NCBI GenBank assembly: GCA_036872755.1
Contig: JAVHNS010000002.1
Location: 1,302,001-1,366,000, forward strand
DNA from: Orbilia blumenaviensis
Taxonomy: Eukaryota; Ascomycota; Orbiliomycetes; Orbiliales; Orbiliaceae
DNA length: 64,000 bases
Reading direction: 5' to 3'
Shown here piece after piece: positions 35,696 to 49,589 of this stretch (within the stretch, counting starts at the first letter, position 1; each line of letters opens with the position of its first letter). A model generated the notes under the pieces. The model searched no databases, had not been told where the DNA came from, and was given only the letters and a program-made list of their open reading frames with translations. A program made the position numbers and the translations under genes.

Positions 35696-38600
35696 CTTGT
35701 CAAGAGTCCAACCTTGCAAACCGCAGGCTACACTGCTCCTGGCTAAGAGAAAAGGTATGAACGAAGAGGAAGGGAGAGGAAGGTATTTGCGTTGCCCTGA
35801 CGTTGGAAAATTCAAATCAGGGTGGATCGACGTGCGGATCGTGCCCTTTTATCTTGGGGTCATCCTAGGATCCAAGGAGTCGACCATGGAGGGCCATGGA
35901 CAGCAATCGAGGCTTGACCGTAAAGGTTAATTCCGCACGCGACAGGTACAGGCAGCTTTGACCATCCATCTTGAAACTCTAGATGTTAAGCCGGTGTGAC
36001 GGGATGTGATTATTCTAGGTGCATATCAAGAGGGCTCATTTCGAAAATTGCAGGCCTGCAGGGCCGCCAATTTTTCAGATGGAGCTGAGAGTCCAAAGGC
36101 TATACTTTGTGATACCTGAGGAGTGAGATTGAATATTGGCAAAGCCATTCTGATTATGACGGCATGTCGTCGGCGATTGAGAGCATGAGGAATGCACCAA
36201 TCACATAACTGATGCCACTAGGATGGCCTGTAGGAGCACTGCGATAGGGGCATCTGTGAAGCGGCATTTAGGAACATTCAACCGTCTTTGATCCTGTAGA
36301 TGTGAGGATTAGCTGAAGCTTCAACAGCTCACTCGCTTAACCTGGTCTATAATTTGGAGCTTGGCGAGAACTGTGCTACAGAGTTCATCTCGGGTATAAG
36401 AAGTACACTGCTCACCCATAGCCCAGTCTGATTAGAAGCGAATGATAAGGCACAATTGGGAATATATATTTCGAATAAGACAAGAACCGTTGCGGGGTAA
36501 ATAGAAAACCTTTGCGTGCATACGGGAGGGTGTGACCCCGGAATTACTCTACTTTTAGTGCTCGCATGCATACATGCACAGATAGCAAAATATCGAAAGC
36601 AATACCCAAAATCAGATGGAGAGGGTCGCGCTATTGGTTGAAACATTTCTCACGATATGTTTCAAGCTATTCCTCGAGCCGACTCTGGATCCACACTCAG
36701 AAACAACTAAGCAATATTAGGAGCTACCCAAGCTTTAGCGATCAGATATCAATGCTGCCGCCGGGTATAGTTATTCAGCGAAACTGGGGTACCATAATAG
36801 CGAATTATGCGTTGTTGAGTGATATTATACCACAACCCTGTACAACATGGACTGCACACTTTTGCCATTTCATTGTCCCGTTATGGTAGCGCTTCATGCA
36901 CAGCGCAGGGTGCTCTTTTTCGTCTTGTTAGTGAGCCCCCGGGAAAATAGCCTGGTCGGATCTTCGGGATCAATTTACCTTATTTTTGCGGTCTAAGTTT
37001 CAGTCTACAAGGAATAGAATTTGTTCTATGCAATGTTCTGCATATTCGAAGTTTCGACGGAGAGGGCAGACGCCAGGATTCAACCTAGCTCAAAATTGTG
37101 CAATTGAATATTTTCAGATCCCAACATCCGAATCGCTTCGTAGGATGGAGGCTCGGGTGTTTTCAGATGCAAGGCCGGGAACGGAACAGCAGAAAGAGCT
37201 ACACGTGCGGCTAATCTATGATCTTGGCTGACATACAGTCCCCTGAATACTATCCTAAGAAATCCGAATATCGTTAAAATAGGCGAAGGATTTTAGCATC
37301 AAACTGTTTAGTCATTAGTTGTTACACTATTGCAATTGATATCTGATATATGCGGGCACGGTTCTTGTTTAATCCCTCAGTTCGAGAAAAAAAAAACTAA
37401 AGCTTACATATTTTGTGTGACAATAGTTATAGGTGCACGGCCGGCTTCAAGGCAGGCTCGACGGGCACGGTTATACAAACTGGATATTTTCCACTAAGCC
37501 TGCCTCAGGAGCCGAAAAATGTATGCGGTGTGAAGAGATCTTCAGGGCTGTTAACAAATTGAGCCAAGTGAGCCTGTGATCATTTGATCATATATCAAAC
37601 CTCGAGTCCCCTTTTCAATCTTCAGCTATTTACAGATTTCGCTAGGCCGTGATCCGAATCCATATAAAATTTACATTCCAAAGTATGGTTTGGTAGCGTA
37701 CCCACAGTACATCCGCGGGCTTATGCGAGAAACTACTTAGTTAAACACAGCAGAAGCAACTGGGTTACTCGTGACCCCAAAATCTAGGCGTCCTCATTTG
37801 CATCACATGCAAGCGGCTGCGCAGTGAGCGCGAACACTGCAACCTCAGTCAGATCATCGTCAGTTGCAACAATTTAAACGCGTAAAACCAACCTTTGACA
37901 GTTTTCTATCCCGTATATTCTAGTACTTCCTATCACTTTGGATTCTCCGATCGAAATTTTTTGTCCGAGTCTTCGCTTGGCGGGTGTTTATAACTTTGAA
38001 TTCGTACATCCATCTGTCTGTTCTTCAAATTCCTGATATCTAAGCTTAATAAGGTCTCATAAGCCAGCCTCCACGGAGTGATCCCGATCTGGCGAAAGGT
38101 TTGAGAACCCAAAGATCTATGTGATATTTCGTCCATCATAAATTTAAACTTAAGCTGAAGGTCGAACTCACTTTGTATCTCGGTTGCTAGTTTTCTTGTA
38201 AGCTTGTTATGGCCTTCCCATGATCACCTTAAACTTGCACCGATTCCGAAGAATTTAATATTATCAATAATTAGCTATAGAAAACGCCATCAATTAGATG
38301 GTTCGTTCACATGTCACGAGAAAATGCAAATCCCCCCGATATTCATGCTAGCATGCTAATACACATTGTTGCGGCATTGATGCATCCGTTGTTCCAAGAT
38401 GTTGATTTTCTCGTGCCCTAGTCGTTGCATCATGATACCAAGTCAGTATCCGTCGAAATTCATCTTATAAAGGTTCGTAGACTTATGCTAAACATGTTCC
38501 AATCTCAAGTATCAGCATATAAAACTTCATAATCGTTAATCGCAATTATATCAATTGATCATTAATGCCGGAATCAAAAATATGCCTAGTATTTAATGTT

Positions 38601-39353
38601 GACGGAGCAGAAATAACATCCTCCTTGTCTCATCAAATAGCTATCATGTGGGCGTTCCCTTGCGAGTAATTGGATTTTAAACCTTATGGTTTGTAAGCGT
38701 ATTGGAACTATATCTTCTCGCACCCGTAAAATATATCGACGAAATACCAAATGATGGAAAATGAAATTAGGTATGTAACAAGCTGGCTCCATTTTAGCTT
38801 AGGACATACAGAACTCGAGAGTTCTTTATGATACAAATTAACTATAAGAATGACACAGGGAAAGTGGCAGACTTGAAAAAGATTTCCGCGGTTCAGGTCT
38901 AGGTGTTAATACGTATTTCGTGACCAAAGTAAAGAAGCTCTAGTTGCTCAAGATCAAGCCACATCCCGGGTTTACCAAAAACCCGTACGGCATGTACTGG
39001 GTTGACACAAGGGTAAAGATCTTTAGATCACTGGCCCAAGAGTGGGCTGCAGACCGAGCATGGGACAATCTCTGGCTCCAGTTAACGTTGTATGCTTGGT
39101 ACTATAGTATGCGCTCACCCGTGAAAACTCCAAAAATATGGAAATTAACGCAATAGACTTTGTTGAGATGCACGATATACTGTATATGTACTGGAAATGT
39201 AAAATTTTTATTGTTGAGGTAAATTTACAAAGATGGTCACCTTTAAGACATGGCACTAGGGCCAACTGGGCGGGTGGGCGCTGCAGGCCACATGTAGCAA
39301 GGAATGGCCTCTTCAACTAGCCTCCATGAAGGCAAGGAATGGCATAAAATTCA

Positions 39354-39363
39354 TACCTAGGTA
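39354..39363. repeat. Palindrome TACCTAGGTA
   Basis: A fourth perfect copy, in the gene-poor stretch between tyrosinase and MED13. Confidence 0.7.
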
Positions 39364-39831
39364 ACTGTGCGTGTGGCTATGACACGTGGCGCATTCCTTT
39401 CAAAAGCTTCACGGCTGTGTGGGGGAGTTTCCACGTAACTGACGATCATTGGACAGGTGTTTTCCGTGATACTGGGACGTTGTAGCGTCAACTTCGGTTC
39501 AAAAAAAAGTGGGCAAACAGTACATATATACATTTTGAGAACTTCTGTTGAATTCAAGCCCCGTAGACTCTTTGTCCTGCAACGTCGTGAATTAATATAG
39601 TGTTTTAAGTTGTGTTTCTTATATTCACCGAATATAAAATATCTCAATAGCATACAGGATTTTAAGAAGTTTCGAAATTTCACGAACACAGTATTTATAC
39701 CTTGGTGATCTATTCTAATTATGGGCAAAAACCTCTCAGGCCTAAAGATCCATTGCAATAAATTTATCATAATCATTTCTATGCACTGAAAGGGCCCAGG
39801 GCCCACATTTATGTCGGTTGATAACATCAAC

Positions 39832-39836
<5 letters not shown>

Positions 39837-39863
<27 letters not shown>
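39837..39863. repeat. (TA)n microsatellite, about 13 units
   Basis: An uninterrupted alternating TA run seen directly. Confidence 0.95.
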
Positions 39864-39869
<6 letters not shown>

Positions 39870-41328
39870 TTCAACGTTAGAAATAGTAACAAGGGCATTT
39901 AGCTATTATAATAAGATAAATTATATAATTGAAGAAGCTCTCAAAGCGTTGGATTCACTACCCCTCCTTCGTTCACTATTGATATACAAATACACCCAAT
40001 CAATTTTGAAATCTATAGTATACAATTGGTATCTGGCCAAATGGTTTTGTACTAGCATACTTGTCTCATTGCATAATTAATATGTTAGTATATATTTTAT
40101 GTTTCGTAGTTAACTCAAACCCTAAAGGCAAGAGCCATCGATATACGTAGGTGTGTCATAGATATCTCACGTAGATATAATATTTCTGGGCTTGCTGACT
40201 CGCCCAGTAAGTAAGAATTTCCTCGATTTAAAAGTTATCTACGCATCGCATTCACGCCGAAATAAAAGGATTATTGAAGTAGGGAAACTGTGTTGTCGGT
40301 GTGGTTATTCCGCTCTCAGCCTCCCTTGATTTGATATTTATAATCTCTAGCGCTAAACTCTTCAGGATATCGGCGCTCCTCACAGAGAAGTCTAGGCGCC
40401 TTCCCGCATGCTCATCATGCCATGCATGCCCTGGTCTTCACCATAATCATGCACTAGCTGGCCTCACTATAACTAACAGGTTCCCGAGTACCTGACGCCT
40501 AGGCTCGATCAATCCATCCTATCCGCCGAACTTTGCATGCAATATTATCGCTGGTTGAGGGGACGCAATATCCGATCTCATATCTCATCAGCCTAACCAT
40601 CTAGTATCCTCCGTCACCCGCCGGCGGCGTAGAGCTTTTCCCGTGCCTAGATATCCCCGACGTTGAAGTGCTTCCCAAATCTTACCTGCAACTTGACAGG
40701 CTCTCTCGGTTACCTCCCAGGGTGTGGAGGGTAATATACTCAGCCAGCGCGAGCCTGCTTGCCGAAAACTTACCTGTTCGCTCACACCAACGACACCAAT
40801 CCTCGCGTTAGTCGAAATATCCCCCGCGACTGTCTGAAACTTGACTTCACCTTATAACACATCCACATACGAAACCCCCCTGTACCCTTATCTGGCGTTG
40901 CATTCTTCGAGTTCGGAGTCATTTGCTTGTGTTTTTTCGTCTATCGTCTCTGGATTGACCGGTCGCATACCTCCACCTGTCATTCGATCTGTTGTTTTCT
41001 CGTGACCTCCCTCAACCCGCGCAACCTACCTTCATATCGCCATCGTCGACCATACCCCGGCTGCAGCACTTTGGAGATATCGCGGCTCGGTCTTTCTTTG
41101 TCGCCGAGCCAGACGTATGTTCGAAAGATCCCGAACCGATGCAATCTGTATGGAGTTCCTATCTTCTTTCGATTAGTCATTATTGTGCATTGGCCCGGAA
41201 AAACTACAGCATTCACCCGTAGACGACTGCATTCCCGAGGCCTCGGACGGCTGCGCGGTGGCCCTGAATATATTCCACAAACGCGCTTCTGGACTCTTCA
41301 CATTTCCGCTTAGGTGCATGTCTCAAGC

Positions 41329-44300
41329 ATGGAACTACCGGAAACCTGCCTTACAAATGTTTTCAAGATAGTGAGTTTTTTTTTTTTTTTTTTGGTCGCT
41401 TGGGATGCTTTGCCGTATCACGTAGCCCTAACCCTGAAACTCGATATAAGGACAACTTATCCGAAATCTCATACTCTGTATATCGCATATCCTCAACTTT
41501 TGGCTCGTCTCCGGCATGGAGGGTGTTGTCCAAAGCCGAAACGAATCTGCGTCGGCGGGGGAAATGTGTTACGACATGCCCCGAGTCTTCGGAGTTATGG
41601 CTATTTCAGATAGACAACCACGGTACCGATATCGCATTCACATCAGACTCCGGCTATAACAGTTATGATGGATCAGGGGCCAGTGAGAAGGGCTGGGAGC
41701 CGATGGTGTGGGGGCTGGAAGGTATTTGCACCAATCCTTTAATGAGGATGATAGGGTATATAAGTACTAATAAGTTATAATCCTCCTCACAGAGAAAACC
41801 AAAGACGTCCTGAATACCCACGAAATTTTCGAGAACCTAAGGCCCCCTTCAGTCGAAAAACCTGAAGATATATTTCAACTCCAAGCTCTTTCACAAACCG
41901 ACCCTCTGGTATCCCCCGGGACCCAACTGGAACCTATCGACCTTAGCGGGACCCACAGAGATGTATATATATTACAGCAACTCTCGAAGCGAGGAGGTTC
42001 AAATTTGTCGATGTCTGCGGTTGGGTCGCCTGCATCCGGAAGCCGGCATGGCAGTTCGACGGCTGGTACCCCTCACCCCACCACCGTACGGCCGGTATCG
42101 AAGCAAGAACTGGTGGGCCAGAAATTACTCTTGGCAATGATGTCTCTTCTCTCATATCGACTGGCGAGCTCCTTTTCATGGCTACCGCTGAACCTGTGCA
42201 CATTCCTTCCGAAACTTGACGACGGTACTGTAGCATCCAAACGATCATTTATATTAACACAAACTAACATCTAAACTGGGTTAGAAGTTGACGAAGAATC
42301 GGAAATACTCTCCTATTCGCCAGTATCTCATGGCCCTGCACTTCTTACGACAATATCTTTGAGTCTATCTGACGATGGCAGCCTACACGTTACCCCTAAG
42401 ACAATACCTCAAAGTGCTCTCCAACGACTATCTAACGCTAGTTTACAAGATACAGCCGAATCAGACGTTTGGCTGGCACCCGGCGGTATTATTGGCAGGT
42501 ACATGCCTAAGTCCAATAGTGATGGGCTCTCACACGCTACACCGGAATGGAAAGCGTTTGTTGTGAAGTCCCTTGCCGATAGAGGAATCGAAATAGGACA
42601 ACCCAACTCGATCAAATGGGCCCATATCAATATCTGGTCTGACATTGAAGGCCTTATTGAAATATTCTGGCCAACACCCTTGGTATTCGTGAGAAAATAT
42701 GGAGGATCCGAGACTTTTCCAGATGCAACCCCTTTGCCCGGGATTGTGAATGTTAAGTCGAACACCAATACTGACGAAATGAACGACCTCGCTACACAAC
42801 TGACTTGGTATAATGCTGGAAATAGTCTAGAATTCGCAGAGGCCTGGTTATCGGAGTCAACGTCCCGAGATATTGAAAAAAAGCGAAGGCTGGAAGCCCG
42901 GAGCAAAACGATCCCTGCTATGGACATCGATCGTAAAATGCCCCTTGTAGCACCAACAACGGATAGATCTGGTACAGTGTATCCGACACCACCAGATGGC
43001 CCTTCAGGCAATGACAGTCACCCAACTCCGGGTGGACCTACAACAGCACCAACTCCAGGACAGACGAAAGTTGTAGAGGAGCCAACACCGGTTGTGGAGC
43101 CACCTACTGCACCCCCGACGGCGGAAGCTACTGTTAACGGCACTGAGATGGACCTGGACGACAATTGGATGAAAGGTGATACGTCAAAAGTCAATGACGA
43201 TATCTTTGGGGGACAAGGTGCAGAGATGGGGGATGATCTGTTTATCGATATTACTGAGGATGACTTCGGGTTCTTCGACAAGATCGGAGACGAAGATTTT
43301 ACAGATGTCGGGTTGGAAAAGACACAGATTACAACTGATGCCCAACCAAGACCGACAACATCACACTTATCCGAAAATATGAACGACCTGAATCTTGGGT
43401 TTAGTGCCATTGGTTACGCGGATGACAAACTGCTTGATGATATGGATCTCGATCTAGATGATATTGGAGCTGCTATGGATATGCAGGCAGAGATGCAGAA
43501 GGACCCAATATCGACACAGACGGGAAGCGACCAGTCCCTCTCCCAGCCGAACGGCCAAGGGCATAAGTCTGTTCGGCTGGAAACCCAGTCCACCGATGAT
43601 ATCCAACCTACCATTGTCCAAATCGAAACGCCGCCACTTAGTCCACAGAGGGCAATGAAATTATTATTACTCGACCCACAGTCACCTAGGGGAACCCCCC
43701 CACTACCTAAAGGCCAACTCGTTCTGCCATTAAGTCGTAGAAAGAGTCTTTATAGCCCAGTTGGATTTCCTTCTTTCATTGGAAGATCGGACGAAAAATA
43801 CATGCTCGGAGGCCGGTTTTTTTGTGCTGAAGATGAATCGAGTCCTCGGAAAAAATCTTCTGAAGATCGACGTTTCAGTGCTACTTTTCCCCGAGTCAAG
43901 AAGTTCCGAAATTCTAGGCGACCGCTTAGTCGGGATATCATGTTCTTAGAGGATGAGGAGGAACGTAGCGATCTAGTCCCTGATACTGGAAGCTCAGACG
44001 AGGAAAGCTCAAGCACGGACGAATACGAAAGTGGTGATGAAGAAATGTTCGAAGTTCTGAACGAAGGAACCCAGGACAACTCGTCTTATTCTGAGTCACC
44101 TGAAGGCATCCGACAAGGACTCAAAAGGAAACGAATACCTTCTGAACGGGATTATTGGGGGGGTGGAAACAAGGCGCATGGAGTCGAAGTCCTAAACAGT
44201 TCTGATAAACTAGACGGAGCGCCGGAATGGGCTGCTGAGATGGCGAACCTGAATGACAAAGACGTAGACAATCTCAGCTCAGCTCAACGAACACTATGCG

Positions 44301-46652
44301 ACTTTAGTTCGACGGATTCCCCATTGGATGGGGTTTTCAAATTTGTGCCCGACAATGACGACATATCGAACCGATTATCATCTCAGGATTTCAGCCATGT
44401 TGTGGGACTGTTACAGGAGCAAATAGTTTGGAATACATACTTGATATCGACGATTTACCCCGGGAGCCCTTCCCTTGGGCGCATATCGAGTGTAGAGTTT
44501 GATGCGAATGGGATCAACGATCAAGTAGAGCAAAACTTTCGGCTCCGAAAACATTCTATGCGGAATCAAGACGACGTGGAAGATTTGTTAACAGATCTTT
44601 TTGGCGGGTTGACGACTAGGTGCTCATTAGAAACGCTAGTATATGGTACTATTGGTCGCCCTAAAAATTCTATATATGGCGTTAGTCCTGGCCTCATGGA
44701 CCCGCATGGGCTATCGGCTGGACTGACCCCGAACCGACCCAAATCCGCGTCTGAACCAAATACGGGCCCTTCATTACTGTTCAAAATCGGGGCGCCACAT
44801 GTTCATGTCCACAGAAACGCTACTTTACCAAACAGTGCAATAGAATTGCTACCGCCAGCTTTGCACTTCTGGGATACCTTCGGTCTCACGCCCCATAGCG
44901 GCTCAAAGGATTTGCTAATGGCATCCATCTTCCCGACGGATGCAGCTTTAGGCAGTGCTGCGAAAGTTTACATGGAAAGTTTTAGTTCAACTTACGAAAA
45001 TTGTCGCCTTGGCGAAACCCTCCCAGTCAAGACAAGCCAGATTCTCGATGGTTTACATGGGATTGGACGACAAATACAAGGAAAAGTACAACCAGTCGAT
45101 GAAAAAGCTTTATTACGAAACTATTGTGATGGAATCGCAAAATTGGGTAAGGATTGCCCCCAGTACCAGTATCAATATATTCCGTCCTTTCTGACCCTTA
45201 TTTTATAGGCGAAACCCTAGTCGAAATCGAGGATGAGTTGCAGAATGTGGTACTATTTATTGTGAACCCATTCGATACCCCATCTTCAGTTCTAGACATT
45301 TGTATCGCATTCCATATGCTTAAGAAGGCATATGTGGCCGCTTTGAATTCTACACACCGCGTCTTTCCAAACAACATCATCCTTCAAATTGTACCGATCA
45401 AAAACATGGCGGTACATGACGGTATAGCGGTACAAAGTCACAACCAGTCAATTCGATCCGCCTTAGAGGTATACGAGAGATGCACACTAACAGTCCAAGA
45501 TCACCACTCACAAGTACGTGTCATCTAATTCTTTTGGCATTTAAAACTAAAGCTAACAAGCCAATTAGACTTTCCCACAAGAGACATATTCGCCTTCCGT
45601 CGTTCTCGCAAAACTGCCGCCAAAGTCTATAGCATTTAGAGTCTCATCGGACCCATCGCCTGCGATCCTCCAGGAAAACATGTGCCTTCATATGGCCTAT
45701 GCCCAGAGCATCGATGAACGCTGGATTTCGGTGGCATGGGGTGATGACTGCGGTGATATCAAGGAGGTGGGAAATTTTTGCCTAGGTATTCCTGGCACCG
45801 TTGTATTACGGAACTTTGAAGATGTGTGCAGGGAAATTTGGGCTGTCACGAACAAAATCATATCGAAGAAGCGGGTGCACTGGCGTATCTCACTCGTGAA
45901 GGTCGGCACCATTGACGAGGATGAAGTCGAATGTAAGTCTATAATACTATCTACTTCACTAGTTTCGCCCAACTAATCAACCAACTAACCAATCAGTTTG
46001 GACAAAACTTTCGCACGACTGTGCCGTTGCAAACACTCTAACAGTGTTTTCATCCGACCCGTCCCCGCCACTCACATTCAAATGTGCTATTCCTTCAATA
46101 ATGCCTCAGGCGTTTAATGGCCAGGCGCAGCTTGTCGGGACACCCGGGGCGACTCCTCAATCCTCGGGTGTATCACCAGACCAGTTTGGAACCTCGTCTT
46201 CGCAAGGAGGTGCCCTTACGCCAGGTGACACGCCGGCTCCAGAAATAGACAACGATATGGCCCTCGTCGATTTTACTGATGAAACATGGGGTGCACTCCT
46301 CCTACATCCGCTCAATAACTCAGACTCGGCAATCACGACCCGCCCAGCACTAGCCAGCGGATACCTTATCAAACGAAGCGGGCCAAATGAAACAGATGAG
46401 CCCGCGGTTTTAGCGGTATCCTTAATTCGCGTAGGACAGCGCGGCCCGGGAATGCCAACGGCTACATCACTACAGCAGTCACCCGCTGTCTCAAGGTCAA
46501 ATGAAGATCTGCTAAGAGAAACCCTTACACAGTATAGAGGGCTTGTTACTCTGGCGCAGCATTTCGGTGTAACCGACATGATGAAGGAGGTGTTACCGTG
46601 GCATATTGCGGCGGTTATGAAATGCCGGGATGTATTTTCTTGCGTCCTTTAG
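41329..46652 (+). CDS. SSN2: Mediator subunit 13 (CDK8 module), Ssn2/Srb9
   Basis: Seven exons, 41329-41370, 41451-41721, 41793-42224, 42285-45146, 45209-45513, 45569-45932 and 45997-46652, encode 1643 residues. Med13 links the CDK8/cyclin C module to core Mediator and is mostly a repressor. The join of exon 1 to exon 2 gives MELPETCLTNVFKI-DNLSEIS, the characteristic fungal Med13 start. The nearer AG at 41425 breaks frame, so the AG at 41450 is chosen. Family marks are FWPTPLVF (about 376), VYPTPPDG (about 480), the fungal ITEDDFGFFD (571-580), and a C-terminal PIWI-like region with WISVAWGDDCGD and LPWHIAAVM just before the end. The centre is acidic and disordered. Intron 1 contains an 18-base T run. 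Confidence 0.95.
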
Positions 46653-49589
46653 GGGGCACGTTGATTGAGGATGGTCACCTTATTCATGGGTAAGGGCCTA
46701 CGTATGATCGAATGGCTTAAAACTCTGATACGTTTTGCTTGATTTCTTTTTCATTTTTCATTTCTTTTTCCTTAGCGATCAACTCGATGCCCTTTCAACA
46801 TTCCGAGCCTGTTACGACTGTCCAGGTTCGCTCTATCCCACATTGTTTAGCCCATTAGCTTGTTTGATTATGAAGTTACAGGCCACGCTATATTTTGGAA
46901 GTTCATTACGAAAGCACGCTCAAGTCTCTCTTAGCACTTTCCCCTCAAAACCTCCCTTGCATGTTTCCCTTGTTATTTCCCATTTTCGAGTAAGACATAT
47001 TGAGATGTTGGAAAGGCACAAAAATAAGGTGTATTTGGCGTTCTTTTTATTATCCTTTCCCATGAGTATACCTATCGGATGGGCTGCTTGGTTGAGGCGT
47101 GTTATCTGGCGATACGTGATGCATATATGTCCCATAAAGAGCTTTGGTAAACTATCTATCTATTCCTAATGTCTTTACGCTTTCCTCTTTGCTCTTCAAA
47201 TATTAGAAAAAGTATTCTTGTATTACTCAGATAGAGTTTGACCTTCATCGGCCGTCCCAGCGACTCCGTATAGCCTACATGAGGTGCCCCAGGAATGGTG
47301 GGGGCATCAGCAATATGGTATAATAATTCGAAATCATTCCATCATATTCGAAAGCTGTTGGGGTTGTCAGTGGCAGAGGGCGCGCGTGCTGCAGAACCTG
47401 ATACAGCACCCCTCTTCCACCATATCAGCTGGTCTATCAGCGGGCCCGGCCGGCCGAATGAACTTGTGAAGGATCCAATGCAATAACCCCATCCCCCGAT
47501 GAGGCCAGTGATACCTAGCAGATTGCGGACGCGAGGTCTCCGGACGGTGGACCCGGATGCAATACCCAGAGGTCGCAGGCAAACCATTATCGGTTTTTGT
47601 GTCATGGTCAATGCCCAGTGTTAGGTTTATCAGAAGAACCAGCCAGAAACCCGTAGAGTCCTACAGAATGCTTTGATACCATGATGAGGGGTAAAATTAT
47701 ACTTTTTGTACCTCGGAGGGGATCATCTGCATAGAACTTTTGTAAGTCAGGAGGCTTGGATGCTCAGAATAATGAAAAGGTGTCCCCGATTGCCCCCGGC
47801 GGAGATATGAGTTTCCGAGCTGACTTGCTATGGACGCAAACGCAAATGGAACTGAAACTTGAACTCCGTCCGATGCAAATGGGCTGGGTGAAGGCCAAGT
47901 GCTCAGGATCTGAATGTCTTATAAAAAACAAACAGGTCAATAAAGCCGGCCAGCTCAACATTCCCAAATTTTAGAGGCAAACAGTTACTGCCGTCGTTCC
48001 CAACCGACCATTTATCCTAATATGGAAATGATTCTTATACCGGGGGTGAATTCTGTTTGAGAAAATGTAAAAAAAACCCTCCGTCGATCTGCAAAGTGAA
48101 GGATCCAGCTCTAGCTAGTTGATATGTAACTACCGGCAAACTTTACAACTATATCCAACCAAGAATGCGTTTTCTTCATGTTAAGGGTATCGGTGCACAT
48201 GCCCTGCATGCAGCATGTCATGCACGCCATCGATACATACAATGTGCATCGCTTCCAGGCCGGTTCGTCTCATTTACGTAAGCTTATAAGACTTTTCGAA
48301 AGTACAAAAGTTCCTACGATCGCAGTGCTAGGCCAGACCCACCAAAAAGTATAGTACGCGTCCACAAACGCAGCCTGGCGGCCATGATGTCCTCATGTTC
48401 CCTCTTTTACAAATTGCCAGCTACCAAAGGTACCTGTGAAGTACCTCTTGAAATCCCATGGATAGCAGCGCTACGCACACAGCAGCCCAAAGGATCCCCT
48501 AATTCGTCCACATGAACCGCCGGCACGCCGAAACGCCCACAGCCACTATCAGGTTAGAAACTGATCATGTAAGGCTCAAAACGTTAGGCTAGAGACATAC
48601 GACCGTCCCTATGCATACGTAAACTACGAAATAGCGAGCACAAATATAAATCAGGCCAGTTCAGGGCAGCGGATTCGCTGAAATCAGTTCCCCAAAGGTC
48701 TGTCTGCTGTCGGTTTATGGCACAGGCGTTGTTATATTTGGGATCAGCCTCAGATAGGAAATGTGTTGAACCTGTTGTTGGCAAGGGATCGTCCTTGGTG
48801 TTCCCTCCCTGGGTAACCGGGGCGGCCCTGTGCGACATGGTGTGCTGGCTTCCCAAAAAAGGAAAAGGTGTGGCGAATGAGGATTTGGTGTGGCTAGAAA
48901 AGGATTTGTTATAGGTTTTGCATAGCCAAATCGGGAACCGTCTCACGCAAGGCAGTTTTGATCCACGACCGATTGATATCTCGTCATGAGGCGCGCAAGT
49001 TTTTCTAGGCTACCGAATGCGAGACACGACAGCCGCATCGGGTGCTGACTAACAAACAGGAAGGCATGGCAGCACTGCTACTTTGACGGCTCTAACCGGC
49101 TGGTTATATACAGCTTTAATCAGGCTACGCTAGACTATGGTAGTCCGATGCTCATCGACGATATGATAAGGCGCGCAGACGGCAAATTGACCAGAAGATG
49201 AATCACAGAGACTGATAGCTGCTGCGCACGGACTATCAATGAACTAATTTACATTGATTGAAACCGGCTGGTAAGAGAACTCAAATCTAGGCCATATATT
49301 GAAGATTGACGAAGGACCGGCCTACAGGGCGACTTGAACTGGCATAGTATATGGGCTAGCACCAATTAATTTCTGTATACCTTGCCGTCTAATAATGTGA
49401 CCTTTGTACGTCTATACATACATACATCCTATATGATAGATTTCATGCCATAACAGCATCTTACTTGTTCCCTCCACTTCTCTAATGGTGTCGGGCACCT
49501 AATGATTATTAATTTTACATTGGGAGAAAGAGTATAATAGAGTGAACTTTAAGAGAAAATACGAAGATAAAAGAAGGGAGGTCGTAGTA
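46653..49589. other. Gene-poor region downstream of MED13
   Basis: The 3' end of MED13 lies at the left. Short open frames at 47342-47605 (-) and 48584-48838 (-) have ATG starts; only the second is entered, with low confidence. Elsewhere, AT-rich DNA with CATGCATGC-like words near 48200. No conserved gene is seen. Confidence 0.45.
48584..48838 (-). CDS. Possible small protein of 84 residues, unknown
   Basis: The ATG stands in good context (CACACCATGTCG) and opens MSHRAAPVTQGGNTKDDPLP, a soluble-looking sequence with no strong composition bias. Near its end a GTATGT donor is followed about 45 bases on by CTAACCTGATAG, a near-perfect branch and acceptor, so the last few residues could instead come from a second exon. 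It has no signal peptide and no domain that I know. It may be chance. Confidence 0.25.
   Translation of the reverse strand: MSHRAAPVTQGGNTKDDPLPTTGSTHFLSEADPKYNNACAINRQQTDLWGTDFSESAALNWPDLYLCSLFRSLRMHRDGRMSLA

Larger units (their letters stand above)
35696..41328. other. Long AT-rich gene-poor region with the MED13 promoter at its right end
   Basis: About 5.6 kb in which every open frame is short and without recognisable motif. It contains a (TA)n tract at 39837, a TACCTAGGTA palindrome at 39354 and many TA-rich stretches between about 37300 and 40300. The last 450 bases (about 40870-41328) are C/T-rich and probably the MED13 promoter and leader. A strong AACAG/GTAAGT donor-like site lies on the minus strand at about 40770 (see findings). 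Confidence 0.5.

Noticed and set aside
47342..47605. Minus-strand open frame of 87 residues with a possible membrane helix (NLLGITGLIGGWGYCIGSF)
   Set aside because: The region is GC-rich and open in other frames as well; no family, no splice or promoter support.
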